Shown in pieces: positions 22,848 through 37,000 of a DNA stretch of 64,000 nucleotides (positions are counted from its first letter, which is position 1; each line of letters starts with the position of its first letter). This DNA comes from Euonymus europaeus (Eukaryota > Streptophyta > Magnoliopsida > Celastrales > Celastraceae): positions 29,542,501 through 29,606,500 of the forward strand of contig OY756957.1 of assembly GCA_963580455.1 (NCBI GenBank). The letters are read 5' to 3'. The position numbers and the translations under genes were made by a program. The notes beneath the pieces were generated by a model. That model did no database searches, was not told where the DNA came from, and saw only the letters and a program-made list of their open reading frames with translations.

Positions 22848-23707
22848 AAACCCAAAATCATGGTTTGAAAAATAAAAAGGATCGATGAGTCGATTCATAA
22901 TTTTTAATTTCAATACAAAGTTAATTTGTTGATTAAATTCTTTTGGTATCCCTCATCAATTAATCTGTTAATTCATTTTTTGTTGTATAGAAGGATACTT
23001 GATCACGCAAATAATTTATGACGGGAGGATTCAAACTGAGTTGATGATCCTAGCTCTTCTTCTTCCTCTTCTTCTCTTTTACCATCATTGATAGGTTTAG
23101 TTTGTTGTTATACACAGATAGGAATAAAATTTGTAACCTTCATATTGAAAATTCAATGAAGTTTATTTTTGTTTTGTTTCTTCTTTGTTTGTACGTCTAT
23201 CTTAGTCTCTCCATGCACGGTTTTGTTTAAATAATTTCCTGTTCTTATTTGTTACATACATTCATGGAAAAACAACATCGTGGTTTCGGGTTTTAAGGAG
23301 ATATAAAATGTAAAAAAAACAAACAAGAAACTAATGAAGATAACATGAAAATGAGAACAATAAATATAGATATAACACAAACTAAATTGACAAGTTGAAT
23401 CGTATGTAATCTTAAATCTCGAGTTCGATCTCACCCTCTTCCCCGATTAAAAAAAAGGAGCATAGATACAACAGTATATATATATATATATAACACGGTG
23501 TGGTGGTTGAAATTGGGCGTGCAACTTCTTATATTCAACTCTTGAAATAAGAATGCTAAAATAGTCAATACGTATGGTACGGATCGACGATATTGATTCT
23601 TTTGAATGGGATGACCTTGCCTAATTAATAAAGGAAAACACAAATAAATAAATATCAGCAGTTCTGGGACGATGGAGTGCGAACCGTGCGGTGCTGGAGC
23701 GAAGCTA

Positions 23708-23738
<31 letters not shown>

Positions 23739-23780
23739 TAGTTGTCTTCTTGTAACAAAATATATTAATGTTAAATATTG
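22848..23780. other. TIR gene 3' region and spacer
   Basis: The first 300 bases probably include the 3' UTR. TA and TG/TA microsatellites lie near 23476-23492 and 23711-23740. No further gene is visible. Confidence 0.45.
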
Positions 23781-23785
23781 ACAAA

Positions 23786-24050
23786 TGTTAGAACTCCCAC
23801 ATCGGTAAGATGTGGAGGTAAACTCCCTTTATTAGGGAGAAGGCTCACTTCCACTATCAACAAAGCCTTTTCCCTTGTGTTGTGAGTTGGGCCCAAGCCC
23901 ACTTGCTACACTTGAGGAGGAACAAAGCCGTGTGGGCCCGATGCATTCATGTGAACCGGACAACCTATATATGAGTCCGATGTATCCTGTGAACCGGACA
24001 ACCTAAAACAGATAATATTGTTGATATGTGGGGGTGTGTAATTTATAACA
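23786..24050 (+). mobile_element. Solo LTR
   Basis: The 265-bp unit starts TGTTAGAAC, ends TTTATAACA (TG...CA) and is flanked by the 5-bp direct repeat ACAAA (23781-23785 and 24051-24055). This is the footprint of LTR-LTR recombination. It shares the CCCACATCGG motif near its 5' end with the TRIM at 5038-5523. Near its 3' half, the phrase GTGAACCGGACAACCTA occurs twice. There is no internal region or second LTR. Confidence 0.8.
23794..23834 (+). promoter_or_regulatory. USE-like and TATA-like pair in the solo LTR
   Basis: CTCCCACATCG (23794-23804) differs from the snRNA USE RTCCCACATCG only at the first base. TTTATTA (23828-23834) follows after 23 bp. The layout equals that of the TRIM LTRs and of U6, with a weaker TATA. 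Confidence 0.45.
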
Positions 24051-24384
24051 ACAAAATGGCACTAATAGCTAGCTAGTTTCATGGAAGTCAATGGAGAGCA
24101 AGAAATAAATTTCCATGAAATGTTGGGGAAGCTGTCCTCGCAGCCTGAGTTTGGTGGTCTTATTATCATGACACTAAAGTTGCACTTTGTCCCTTTCATG
24201 TTTATTTTATTCGAAAGGGACAGAGAATTGTATTCTAATATTATTATAGTAATTTATTTTGGCCACCAACTTAATTGTTTTTCGTTTTTTAAAGAATTTT
24301 ATATCCCAACTCTGGAATTCTTCACCAGACTGTACAATCAATCAATCAATCATCATCCCAATCCAATCCAATGGTAAATAGTTA

Positions 24385-24763
24385 GGGCAATTACAATTGT
24401 ATGTAAGTTGTTGGGTCATTAGTTGTTGATGTAGCTATATTCAAAAATGTATTTTGTTGATATGACTGTATGGGGATATATGTTTTGCTGATGTAGATGA
24501 GTATGTGGCTTGACTTTTGAGTAATAAAGGTGGGACTCAGTCTTGATTTTGGTGTAAATTTGATGGGGATAATATGAAGGATAAGAAAGTAGTTGAGTTG
24601 GATAATGATTTTGTATTGAGAGATGCGTTTTGCTGATGTGACAGTATTGAAATGTGTGTTATGCTGATTTGATTGTATTGAGAATTGTGTTTTTGTGAGA
24701 TAGATGTGAGACTCAAAAACAAAATTGTTGGGCCATTAAATAGATCATTGATGTGGTTGCCCT
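24385..24763. mobile_element. MITE, probably PIF/Harbinger type
   Basis: About 379 bp with short ends GGGCAA...TTGCCC and TTA on both sides (24382-24384 and 24764-24766). The interior is TG-rich with repeated phrases like TTTTGCTGATGT that recall the neighbouring element. There is no coding capacity. Confidence 0.55.
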
Positions 24764-24767
24764 TTAA

Positions 24768-25063
24768 GAGCAACTCCAATGGGGTTCTTGAAAATGAAGC
24801 TGGAAATTTTGGATTGTGCAGAGAGTGATTTGAAAAAATTGTATTAAAAAAAGTGTAAAATGGTAGAAAAAGTGAAATATGGTAGAAAAGTATGAGAGAA
24901 ATGGTGTTGATACTTGATATTTAGAGTGTTTGTGAATGAAAATTAAAAAAAATTGTATCGAAATATGTGTTTTGTTGATTTGACTGTATTGGGAGTCGTG
25001 TTTTGCTGTAATAGAAGTGGGACCGCGCTGAAAAATTTGGAGAGGTGACCATTGGAGTTGCTC
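24768..25063. mobile_element. Tourist-like MITE (intact copy)
   Basis: The 296-bp element has perfect 15-bp terminal inverted repeats, GAGCAACTCCAATGG at the left and its complement at the right. The 3-bp duplication TAA lies on both sides, which is typical of PIF/Harbinger MITEs. A second copy in opposite orientation lies at 55627-56460, where another element has landed inside it. Confidence 0.82.
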
Positions 25064-25066
25064 TAA

Positions 25067-26269
25067 GTCTAATAGAGAAACACAACAAAATTATCATGTA
25101 ATGTGCACGTCTCTTGATCCATTAGATGATAATTGTACATGAAGCCTTAGGTGGACTCATGCCTACTCTCAATTTTTTTATTTTTTTTATTAAATACACC
25201 CGAAATCTAAAATAAGTTTATTTACATCCAAAATAAGTCCATTAATATACAAAAAGAGAGTTACTTACATCCTAAAAATTGGCCCTAACTAACTTGCCAT
25301 ATTAATTTTCTCTCTATTGTGATTCCGTGAAACACTTTTGCGAATGTGAACCGTTTCTTTTATTTAGATTTCAACAATTACTTTCAATGAAAACGTATAG
25401 TTGTAAAGCCTTTATTTAGTAATTTTTTGTAAGTATAGTTGGAATCTTAGAAATTTAGTCTCTTGGAGTTAGTAATTAGATCGTAAGATTTCATTTTCAT
25501 ATTAATTCTTGAATTTCCTTTGACTAATTTTTGTTGGCTATTTTCCAAAACTCTGCCTCGAACGCCAGTCAACCAAACCCACCCAGACTGAAACCATTTT
25601 CTTGATCCGCCCCTGCCTAGGGTCATATACATTTGGTCAATTATTTGTATATACATCTTCCATGCAAAAACTAAAGATGAGTCACAAAATTAACATAAAA
25701 AATGGATATATATATATGTCATGATTCATGTGCACGAACTTAGTTAGCGTGTTAAAAGTTTCAACACACCAAATAAAAGGTCAACATAAACCTATTCGAT
25801 CGATCGTTTTCATCACTAGTCGCGCCACACCATGCATGTGATGGTGAATGGTGATAGCATCGACAATAATCCAACAATTCACTGAAGAAAATTGATCAAT
25901 TGACTACTGCAATTTCAGAATCTAACGACTCTGTAGATCGGCTTGACGATTTTCTCAGATCTCAGACAAAATAAACGAATTAAATTATCTTCTTTACCAA
26001 CACAAGAATTCTCACCCAACACATACATATGCAGTTGATGAATGGAAGGAAAAACCATCACATTAATGCCATTCCAAATGATATAGAAGTCCGCCCCCTA
26101 AAACCCAACAAGTTCATGTATTTTGAATTTTTGAGGCATCGGAGTGCATGGAGACTGTGGGGCTTCTTTGGTCCTCCTTTTGTAAAGGCACAAAATATAT
26201 CATTGGTAAAGGCAAAGACTTTCTAGTGGTATATTAGGTGTCACCGTTTGACCCATAGACTTTGACTCG
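25067..26269. other. Spacer without recognisable gene
   Basis: AT-rich sequence with no supported coding or RNA feature. Confidence 0.4.
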
Positions 26270-26700
26270 GTGAGGATCCAATTCAAGCCCAAAGTTACTT
26301 TGGGCTTGAGCTGCTCGACTCTAGGCATCAGACGAGCCTGAGCCTCATTTTTTTGGCCGAGCTAGGCCCAAAGCCCAACCATTTGGGTTGGCCTGAGCCT
26401 GACATTCCAAGCCGAAAAATATGACATCAGTGCAAATATTTGCATTGTGACTGTTATATTCGCACTATGAGAGTGCAATACGCATAAAATAATATATACT
26501 TTTTAAAATTTAATTAATATATATGATAAAAATAATTAAAGTTTGAGCCTGAACTCACAAGTCCAAGGCCCGACCTCAACTTGCCTAGGCTGGGCTTGGA
26601 CTCAAGTTTTTGCACTAAGCCCGGCCCAAAGCCGATATTCAAGATTAGGCTCATATTTTCAAGCCGATCTCTAGGCATATATGAGTAAAAAGTCTCATCT
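26270..26700. repeat. Probable dispersed repeat rich in GCCCAAAGCC motifs
   Basis: Recurrent phrases such as AAGCCCAAAG, GGCCCAAAGCC and AGCCTGAGCCT occur on both strands. They include the small hairpin CAAGCCCAAAGT/ACTTTGGGCTTG near 26284-26312. I could not identify ends or a target duplication, so the class is unknown. Confidence 0.4.
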
Positions 26701-27113
26701 CTAAAGATTAAGTAAGTTGGGCCGAATTTTGTGTGGATTGATAAAAATTTGTTTCGGAAAAAAAAAAGAAAAGTGATACGTAGACCAATAAGTTTAAATC
26801 CAATCGATGAAATTGGGCGCCCGAGATCTGCTCTAAAGACCTACAGTAATTTTCCTATAAAGAAAACAAATTTATTTTTTTTAAAAAATTTATGAATATG
26901 TTTGATTAGGTTTACCAATTTAATGGTATTTTTTTCCTAAACAAAAATCAAATTTAACATTAAAAATATAAAAATATTTTTAATTTATATTCAACATTTA
27001 ATAATTTTGTTTTGGGATAAAAATAAACCATCGAACTCATAATTTAGATCGCGATTTTTTTTTAAATAATCCTTTTAAATAAAACTAAAAATCATATAAA
27101 ATGCAAATAATAT

Positions 27114-27185
27114 AGGTCCCACCGAGATTTGAACTCGGGTTACTGGATTCAGAGTCCAATGTCCTAACCACTAGACCATGGGACC
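27114..27185 (-). tRNA. tRNA-Gln (anticodon CTG)
   Basis: The 72-nt gene folds as a cloverleaf: acceptor 5' GGTCCCA pairs with 3' TGGGACC, and the discriminator base is T. The D arm contains TAGTGGTTAGGA, the anticodon loop is ACTCTGAAT with anticodon CTG, and the T arm is CCGAGTTCAAATCTCGG. Internal A and B boxes are intact. There is no intron. Identity follows from the anticodon and from similarity to plant tRNA-Gln. Confidence 0.95.
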
Positions 27186-28059
27186 GATGCTGCTGGTTGT
27201 GTGAAAATGTCGCTTTTTCTTAAAACACGGATAGCTCAGGCAATAAAGAACGACCTTTAAGCTCAACAAAACCTGAGCTAATCAAGCAAGCAAACTATGC
27301 AAAAGACGACCATAAAAATAAAAAAGACAAAAGACAAAAAAAAATGCTAGGCGTCTCATACGATGGAACATGATGATCCAGAACAAAACACACAACCAAC
27401 ATTGTCCATGGTACTAAATGGCAGAACCATCAATTACTACTGCTCAATCCAAGTATCTAACCCCACGCTCATCTTCCCTCGTTCAACACAGAGTCACAGA
27501 AACGTAAACAGCATGTCAATCAACTTCGCAAACAGATAATGGCTAATCTTAGAACCAGTTACTAAAACAATAATGTTGTATCTGAAAAATAACACAAGAA
27601 AAAACAAAAGAAAACCAAATACTATCATTTACATTTGGGGCTAAGAAATATCTCTATTAAACTCTGTATTCCTTTTCCTTCTCTGAAGTCTGAACCACTG
27701 GCCTATGCATCCTATACAATGTAATTGGTCGATGAAAATCAAAAAGAGATTAATGTTGAAAACTGACCCCTAATAAGACTTTAAAATATTGAAAAATGAA
27801 TATCATCAATGGTATTCTCCCTCTTTCGACTATTCACATGATCGACCTGGGGACAGCAACCTTTCTCTTTCTTACTTCTGTTGTAGCAAATCAATGTCCG
27901 ACAAAAAATATCTGTGAAACCAGGCAGTCTGAATTTGCCAAAAATTGAACCTGTACATGGTATATGGGTTAGCATATGGCAAAAAAATGTCCACCAGATG
28001 TTAGAAATTCCTTCATCAGCCCATAAAAAAATGTCCACCAGACGTTAGAAATTCCTTCA
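27186..28059. other. 3' UTR of the CHR28-like gene and spacer
   Basis: The right-hand part is expected to be the helicase 3' UTR, including one unit of the 44-bp tandem duplication. There is no other gene. Confidence 0.5.
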
Positions 28060-28068
28060 TCAGCCCAT
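27981..28068. repeat. 44-bp tandem duplication across the CHR28-like stop codon
   Basis: 27981-28024 and 28025-28068 are identical except for one base (GATG against GACG). The right unit contains the last codons (through MG) and the TGA stop at 28062-28060. The left unit lies in the 3' UTR. The protein is unchanged because the first stop read is in the right unit. Confidence 0.9.
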
Positions 28069-31000
28069 AAAGAGGTATTGCAAGTCCTCTACAGTAAGGC
28101 GAGTCTGGCGACTACCAGTTTCATCCTCTCCAAATGCAGATGCAACCATCTCTCTTTTCTTTTCCTGCGAAGATTGAAAAAAACATGTATGATCAATTAT
28201 AAAACACAAAGAACAAGCAAAAAATGAACATTTAAATTAGAGAAATTAAGAAAAGAAAGGGAAAAAATGCTAACATCTAAGAGTAAATTCCACTCTTCCA
28301 GAAACCAAACCAAGTTACAAAATAACACACACTCGTTATTATTTTCAAAGAATCGCCCAATTTTAAAAGGGTACCACCCAAGAACAGTTCTCGAGATGGT
28401 GAAGTTTCAACAGATAAGCACAGCATAGCAAGCTTTAAAAAAATTATCTTTCAAGGCTAACCAGCAACTCCTAAATTGAACTATTACTAATTTGAATGAT
28501 AGCACCACAAGCGCAATAGATGACGTGGCCACAAATTTTACATTATGAACAAAGGAGAGAGTGTAAGACAACCAACAAATACCTGAAGAGCTAAAATACG
28601 ATCTTCAACTGTATTTTTCACAGTTAACCTTAAAACTTTAACCGGGCGAGTCTGTCCAATACGATGTGCTCGATCAATTGCCTGATCTTCAGTTGTAGGG
28701 TTCCACCACAAGTCCAGTAGAACAACATTACAAGCGGCAACCATGTTCAGTCCAAGACTAGCAGCTTTCAAAGACATAATTATAACAGTAACCTACAAGC
28801 AAAGAGAACAAAATTTAGGAGTAATTCTATAAGCAAAGCAATTGAAATGTGACAACAAAAAACTTAAAACACTGCCCCCTCTTCTCTTTTTTTTTGGAAA
28901 AAAGACTGCCCTTTATCTATAATACAAAATCTAGAATCTCACAGAATTTAGCCCTTAAAAAGCACAAACCTCAGGAAGAGTGTTAAAATCCTTCACAGCC
29001 TTATCTCTAGCAACAACAGACATTGTTCCATCTAGTCTTCTATATTGGATGGAAGAATTGTTAAGACAATTTTCAAGCAAATCTAGCATCCTTGTCCACT
29101 GAGAAAATACTATGGCTTTCTCTCCCACTGCCCCAATTGAATTTTCAGGACTGGGATTAGGTGCAACCCCAGCATCACATGTGTTTTCAGGACAGCCATT
29201 ATCTTTACTCGAAGAGCTCTGAAGGAAATCTTTAGTTGATGCATTATCTCGGGGTTTAGCCAGTGATTTTAGGATCTCAAGCGCAGCCTTGATTTTTGAA
29301 GAATCACACGGGGACCGTTCAGAACACTCGAGAGCATCCACAGGCTCAGAGCCTGAACCATAAGAAGGCTGATCTTGACCAGGCAGGTCGGAGATACAAC
29401 TGTTTAATATGGTTTTGGAGAACACCGACGCCGCACGGAGCTGAAATTTGCAGTTAATGGCTGGGCAATGGTTGTCTTCACCAGTAAGACGTTCACAGAT
29501 GCATTGGTTACAAAAAACATGACCACAGACTGAGACAACAGCATCTTCAGGTGGATCCTATGTAAGAAAGCAGCAGATCAGAAATTGATAATTCTCCAAA
29601 ATGTAATATTATTGAAATTCTGAGAATGTCATAAAAAAACATGCACAAAATATTTGCAATTCTCAATCAGATTACTCCTATACTTAAGAAAGCTGAGAGT
29701 TACTACTACTGTAACAAAGCACGCTTAGCTGCTTTTCTGCCACAGCTTTCGCTACAAATTTAACAACCATTTACTCATGGCAACATCTCGTGATGATCAA
29801 CAAAAGAGCAAAATATAGGCCCCTCTCTAGGATGCAAAAATACTAAGAGAAAACTACTTATACACGTGGTCCATAGGAACACTTTCAACCCATTAAACAC
29901 TAAGTTATCAACTAAATGTTGCACACACATTGGTAGCAGCACATTCTTTGTTACATAAGGACTAACACAACATTATCTCCCCCACATACAAGACCCTCCA
30001 ACATATCTACAGAAACGCATCATACTTCTGATTGGAGCTCATACTTCAAAATCTTCCATAAATATAATCACATTTACACATAGCCAAATGGCAAAACGAT
30101 AAGAAGGAAAGTCATTGAAATAACCAACTGCTTTTCAAATGCCTTAAGATTTGAATGAAGAAGATAAACAATGGTTACACGAGGAAGAGAAAAGCAAGGT
30201 GAATTGAACTTATTCCACATTAAGTACAAGTAACAGGACATCCAACCAGTACCACCCTCAAGTTTGATCAAGTTGCATATCGACCACATGAACGTAATAA
30301 ATTCATATCTTGTTTCACCTTCAGGAGGTCAGTATGCAACCAGATAAAACTTCAGGGGCCAGGTTGCATTCTAATTTCTACCCAATGTAATATCTCAAAT
30401 AATTTGACTTAATACCAATGAACAAATATGTAAATATAAAACAATGGTTACACGGGGAAGAGAAAAGAAAGGTGAATTGAACTAATTCCACATTAAGTAC
30501 AAGTAATATGACATCTGACCAGTACCACCCTAAAGTTTGGTCTAGTTGCATATCGACCACATGCACGTAATAAATTCATATCTTGTTTCACCTTCAGGAG
30601 GTCAGTATGCAACCAGATAAAACTTTAGGGGCCTGGTTGCATTCTACCCAATGTAATATCTCAAATAATTTGAGTTAATACCAATGAACAAATATGTAAA
30701 TATAAAACAATGGTTACACGGGGAAGAGAAAAGAAAGGTGAATTGAACTAATTCCACATTAAGTACAAGTAGTATGACATCCGACCAGTACCACCCTAAA
30801 GTTTGGTCTAGGTGCATATCAACCACATGCACGTAATAAATTCATATCTTGTTTCACCTTCAGGAGGTCAGTATGCAACCAGAAAAAACTTTAGGGGCCT
30901 GATTGCATTCTACCCAATGTAATATCTCAAATAATTTGACTTAATACCAATGAACAAATATGTAAATATAAAACTAGGAATACTTCAACTGCAAAAAATC

Positions 31001-34000
31001 AGTAGGAGAAAATTGCAAGCAAGATACAAAAAATTGGACCCCTACTAACGAAGTATCTAAAAAATATAAAAATTAAACAATTTAAAAGAGAGGATAAATG
31101 ATAACACTAAAGCAAGCCTGCAGAAAAGAGAGAACCACATACATTACAGATGTGACAAATTGCTAAGGAAGCTTCTAAACAACTCATTAGAGAAATCTGT
31201 TCATCTCGGGGAAGCTTTTTTGCCATCTCAATGGAGGATCTCCAAATAGAACTTGAATCCACCCCCCTAACGAGAAAAGGATGATCACAAGCTTGACGAA
31301 GGCGCAAGAGCATCAACAAAATGTTTACATAATTTTGTTTGACAGTTCCAGCATCGGCATATTCCTGCATGATTACATATTTACAGTTTTAAAGGACTGT
31401 TCCAAGGATAAGAAAAATGTCTAGCGCAAAAGAAACAGCTAACTTAAAACAGAATTACCATTCCATACTTTCTGCTCAGGGAAAAAAGAATGAAAAAAAA
31501 CAGAGATGCCAACAATATATTAAGATCCAAAATAGAGCTTTAAATTAACCCCATAATACATACTTTAAACTGTGCACGTGAGTCACTCTCTAATCTGGAG
31601 TAAAAATCTCGTTCCTCCAAGCTAAAATCCACTTTTTTAAGTTCTACCAGTCTGGGAGGTAAGCTGATAATTGGTTCCCCATCAAGAAGTGTGCCTAGAA
31701 TAAACAATATGAGAAAACGATCATAAGTTGCTGCAGTATATTGTGCAAATTAATGTCAGCTACCAGCACAAATCAAACATATAAAAATGAAATGTACAGA
31801 ATTTGGCTGTCCAAATTCAAACAAAGTTCACAGTTATTACATATGGGAAGGAAACAACTAGTGGACAAAGACTCCCACAAAAGAAACAAGGCCTGCTTAG
31901 GGCAGTTGTATAAGGTTTACCCAACAACTACACAGAAGCTGTTACTATGGTTTGAAGTTTGAACATGTGATTCCCAGGTTGCTAGGAAGCAATTCACCAC
32001 TACACTAAGGCTCACCATTTTCCCTGTCGGCATATCTATTGGTTATTCTCCTCCTCATTTTAGTACCATGCAGCTTAACACCATAAAAACACTACTACGG
32101 TATATAACAAACAAATCCTTTGTTCCTGTCAAAGCAACCCATAGATAAATCCCAGCCAAGAGATGAGCCGGGAGGGAAAAATGAGAATCCAGTAGATTTA
32201 CCAATGATACATGAAGGAGACAGCAAAGAAGGCTCAAATAAATTAAAAATCTACATCATGCATCAAATGAAGAGTGAGGCATCATCGTTGACAACAAAGC
32301 ATTTATCCCAAACAATGTTGTGGTCAGCTACAGGAAAAGTGAAATAAAGGTTATTAACAACATTTTTCTGCTGTTCGTTTATAGATATAGACGCCACCAC
32401 TGATATTGGAATGAATGGCGAAGGAAAATTCATGGGAATCACTTTCTCATATTGATTTATGTAGCCGACCTCAATATTGTTCTGAGATAAAAGCTTTGAT
32501 GAGGATAAAGATGATGAATGATACATGTAATTGATATGTATGCTAATAGTCGACAGAGTCTCACCTTTTGTACGACGTAGCATTATTGTCTTCAAAACAG
32601 CTTGCAACTTTCTGTACCCTTTTGCTGGATTCCTAGAAATTGGAATCTTCAATGAAGACAAGAATGATTTGTAGACAGCATAAGGGTCGTATCTTAAGAA
32701 TCTAAAATAGCTATAAAGATCGTCAATGGAATTCTGGATTGGAGTCCCTGATAAGCACCACCTTCGTTTAGCACGAAGACCCCAACAGGCCCGTGCTACT
32801 TGAGTTCTGTGATTCTTAATACTTTGTGCCTCATCTAGGACAACCCTAAACCACCCCACCTTTGCAAGAGGGCGAACAACAGACTCAAGCAGCGAATTGT
32901 CCAGTCCCTTCTTGTGCTTAGAACATTTTTTATCAGCACCAGGGGGGTACTTCCTTTTCTTACTGGACGAAAACCCCATAAGCTTGACATCATTCCCATC
33001 AGCCTTTCTCTTTTCATCATCATCTCCATCAACGAGAGGTTGCTTAGGTACTTCCATGCTGACAATTGAATACGTTGTGAGGACAACATCATACTGTGCA
33101 AGCTCATAAGGATCCTTTGTCCGATTGCTTCCATGGTAAACCAAAACAGATAGCTTAGCTTCACCAGTCACCTTACTATGCAACTCCTCAGCCCACTGCC
33201 GAAGGACGCTTGTGGGACAGACAACAAGGGTTCCAGCAGTTGGCCTTCCCTTTGCTTGCCCCAGACAATTCAATTTATTCATTTCATTGTAATTTGACAT
33301 AACTTTAGAATGATAAGCATTTGGCTTCATTCCATCAAGCTCACAAGCCTCATCATCATCATCCAAATTTAGGGTTTCTAACTCTTCCTTTTTAACATCA
33401 TCTGACTGTGGCTTACAAGATGGAGGTCTCTCCTTGAGTATGAGTGCAATCGTTGATATTGTCTTTCCCAATCCCTGCAAGAAAATAATTTTACAAATTC
33501 AAAATAAAGCAAAGAAAAGTTTATTAATAGCATCCTAGCAAGACTTGTGGACATAGTAAATCAGATAGAAGCCAAACCTGATCATCCGCAAGAATTCCTC
33601 CAGAACAATGCAGGCTCGATGTCTCCTTTTGAACCATCCATGACAAGGCGATTCGCTGTCCATTACATCATAAAATTAGTTGCATAATGCACAAACAGGG
33701 ATGACATACATCAGAACAGTTAAGCACAAAAGGAGAGTCAGCAAAATACCAGAAAATGAGACATTTTCTAGTTTGACCAAATGATTATAGCAAAGCACAA
33801 AGAGTCGGCACGTATACACCCAAACTAACTCGGACTACAGTAAAGGAAATCCAATGCTTGTGAAGGGGAGGAATTTATGGCATCAATGGAAGATACCACA
33901 AGTAATCTGTTGGCTAATTGCCTGAGTTTCTAGCGAACATGATATATCACTTGTTCAAAGCTCAGCTAACCTCATACTCATGAAGAGAAAGATCGGCCAA

Positions 34001-37000
34001 CTTAAAGCAATCTGTAATTTTTCAAGAACAAGTTTTTCTAGATAACCCGCTCATTCCGTGCCTTGTTTTCATGCTGTTATGCATATATCAGTTTTAGTGG
34101 AACGTGTCCTAGAGACTTCTATAGTCATGCCTAACTTTTTTTATGTATATTTTAAGATGTAGGAATCAAGAGCAACAGTGAGAGCTAGAAGAGTATCACT
34201 ATATTATTCTTATTATTTAAAGAAACAAAAAAGAACAAGAAAAAAAGTGAAGAGGGGTAATGGCGTAATACATAAACCCAGAACATGGGTCACCATGGTG
34301 GGTTATAAATTTACAATAAAGAAATATAATTACTCGGACGTTACAATATTAACAAGAATACCAATTAGCTTTTGCAATCTAAATTACCCATTTCAAGCAC
34401 CAATACACAAATGTGAGTTCCATTGCACCAGAGCTTGCTATACAATCAGTACCCTCGTCATCTAAAACCTCTATTATGGCCATACCGAGAAACTTACAGA
34501 CCCATTTTTAAATATCATTTAACTTACTAAAATTGAATAAAAATATAAAAAGGATAAGGACCAAACCTGATGCCGCAAAAGAGGTACTGCCAAAACACCA
34601 ACTGGTGGACTAGCTTCACATTTTGGCTGAGAAAGATGCTGCAAATTCACGACAAAAACTTTAAAACTCTATAGTATCAGTTATCGCCAACAACATATAT
34701 GACCTTGAAAAAAAAAAGGATGGTATCGAGAAGAGTCGCATTTGGAATAGCCAGGAAAAGGCACTAATAAAAAAACTAATAAGAGAATGAACTAGCAGTG
34801 TACTCCTTTTCCAACTTAATAACTCTTCTCACTTGTAAACTTAACAGTCATTCAATGCATAAATGTTCTGACGCTGAGGTACTTGTGCCAAACAGAAGAT
34901 TGGAGACGTAAGCAACCAAAAACAATACATATGCACGTACATAGAAACAACTAACAAAAGAAAGCATTTGATATTTTGTGAAGACAGTAAAAGATTTATG
35001 GATTATCATTTAACAAGCAGTCATCAAAGAGATTTATGACATTCATGGCCAAGGCTCACACAAACTCATCCTTATGTTGTCCCCTTTCAAACTTGCGCAA
35101 ATTAGAATGACTAATTCCAGGGACCATAGCAGCAACACACACAAAAATGTATAAAAAGCAGCTACCATAATATATAAAAAGGTAAAAAACAATGTTAAAG
35201 GAAAAATAAAGATGCACTCTAAACTAGTTAACAAATGAAACTCCTAGGCAATAATGACCTTGTGACTTATGTGCATGCATTATTGACCATAGTGCACATG
35301 CATGTTGATAGACACCGAGCAAACATATCTTTACTCTGTTGACAGAAATTGACAGCGGTTCTGAACACATATTCACAGCTCGGTAGAGAAAATGGCACTT
35401 CTCATATCTAGGAGATCTACTCGGATACCAATATAAAGATGGACAATTCAAAATCACACGGAAATAGAATTCCAATCCCGTTGAAAAATAGTTGGAAATT
35501 CTAAACTATCTTATGAAACTAGAAACACTTCGTGCTCAGTCACAAATCACAATATCAAAGCATACCCATGATAGAATCTAAGATACACTTCAGGCATGAA
35601 GCATAAATTTTAGCACATATGCATATAATCTGCTGAGAGAGAGAGGTTGTTCAGCAACAGTAATTTTGCGATAATTTAAGATCAATTAACCACAAAAATC
35701 ACCAGCTATCAAGACCAACCTGCATTGCAACTCGAAAAACTAATCTCTCATCATTTGTCTTAAGTCTTGTGCTCATATCTCCATTGTAGTTAGGCGAATC
35801 ACCATAAGTAGAAGGTGGCAAAGTAGTAACAGTTTTGACAAGTACTTGAGAAAATTTCGTTTTGGCAGGTTGGCTGATATCTTCAAGAATACATATATCG
35901 GGATCATCATCAACTTGAGATTTGTTATCTGAAGAATTACTCTGAATTGATTCTGGGCTGACCTTTGGAAGGAGAGGATTCAAACACTTGGGTTGAATCA
36001 ATTTACCCTCTCTGTCATTCTTAATGCAAACAGACAACCAGTCATCTGAAGTGAATGACTCAGACTGAGGACAGGAAAAATATTGGTCTGTGGCATTTAA
36101 ATCGAAGTACGCACCATCATCAACAGGAGATGTAACCGCAATTTCACCCACAATCCCTCTGCTTGATTGGACAATTACATCTTCTGTCTCAAACTTTGGG
36201 CAAGCCATGAGATTTTGACTTGAAATAGAAGCCGAAGCACCAGGGAAAGGCTGCTTCAAGTCTTTCAAGTCTTTAATGCCATAACCAATATTTCTACTGA
36301 CTGTCTCATCATTCACTACAACAGAGTGAATTGATTCAGGAATGGATGCTACAATTTCATCACATTTTTCATTCTTTACACCAAAAACTGGCCCTGCCAT
36401 CACGCATACATTGTCATCAATTAATCTACCATCCGTGTCAAATGAAGAATTTTGACAGAATGGAGAAATATAATTACTATCTTCAGAATTGAAGTTCTGG
36501 TCGTTCATAGCAAAGTAGTCCACCATTGGCATCTCTGATACGAAGGTACTAGTACTTCTTTCTGGAGCACTCCATATCTTCCTAGTTGAGTACGCACTTT
36601 CTGTTGGAAACTCCACAGATTCCTCCTCTGTTTTGGTCATAATTCCTTCTGTGACAGCAAAAGCTTGGAAACCAGAAATATGAGGCAAACAATGCTGAGT
36701 GTAATCAGGAAAGGATATATCATCTGTATTCATGCAGTACTCCATGCCCAAATGATGACCATTCAACCCAATGGAAAAATCAGACCTACGGCACAGAGTG
36801 GAGTCAGCAGAAGTCATGGTATGAGGAGACATGTCAGCATCCATGAAAGGTATCTCATTAGGTTTATCAATTTCTGTTTCTGGTCCTCCCAATGTTCCCA
36901 AGCTGTTTTCACTAGATGCATCGTAGCATCTGAAATTTTCATCAAAATCCCACACCAAGGGGTCCTGTGCAGCATCTACAACTACAAGTAGTAGAACACT

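Noticed and set aside
30074..30832. Three similar minus-strand frames of 62-71 codons
   Set aside because: They recur only because the intronic DNA is triplicated. They carry no domain and sit inside an intron.
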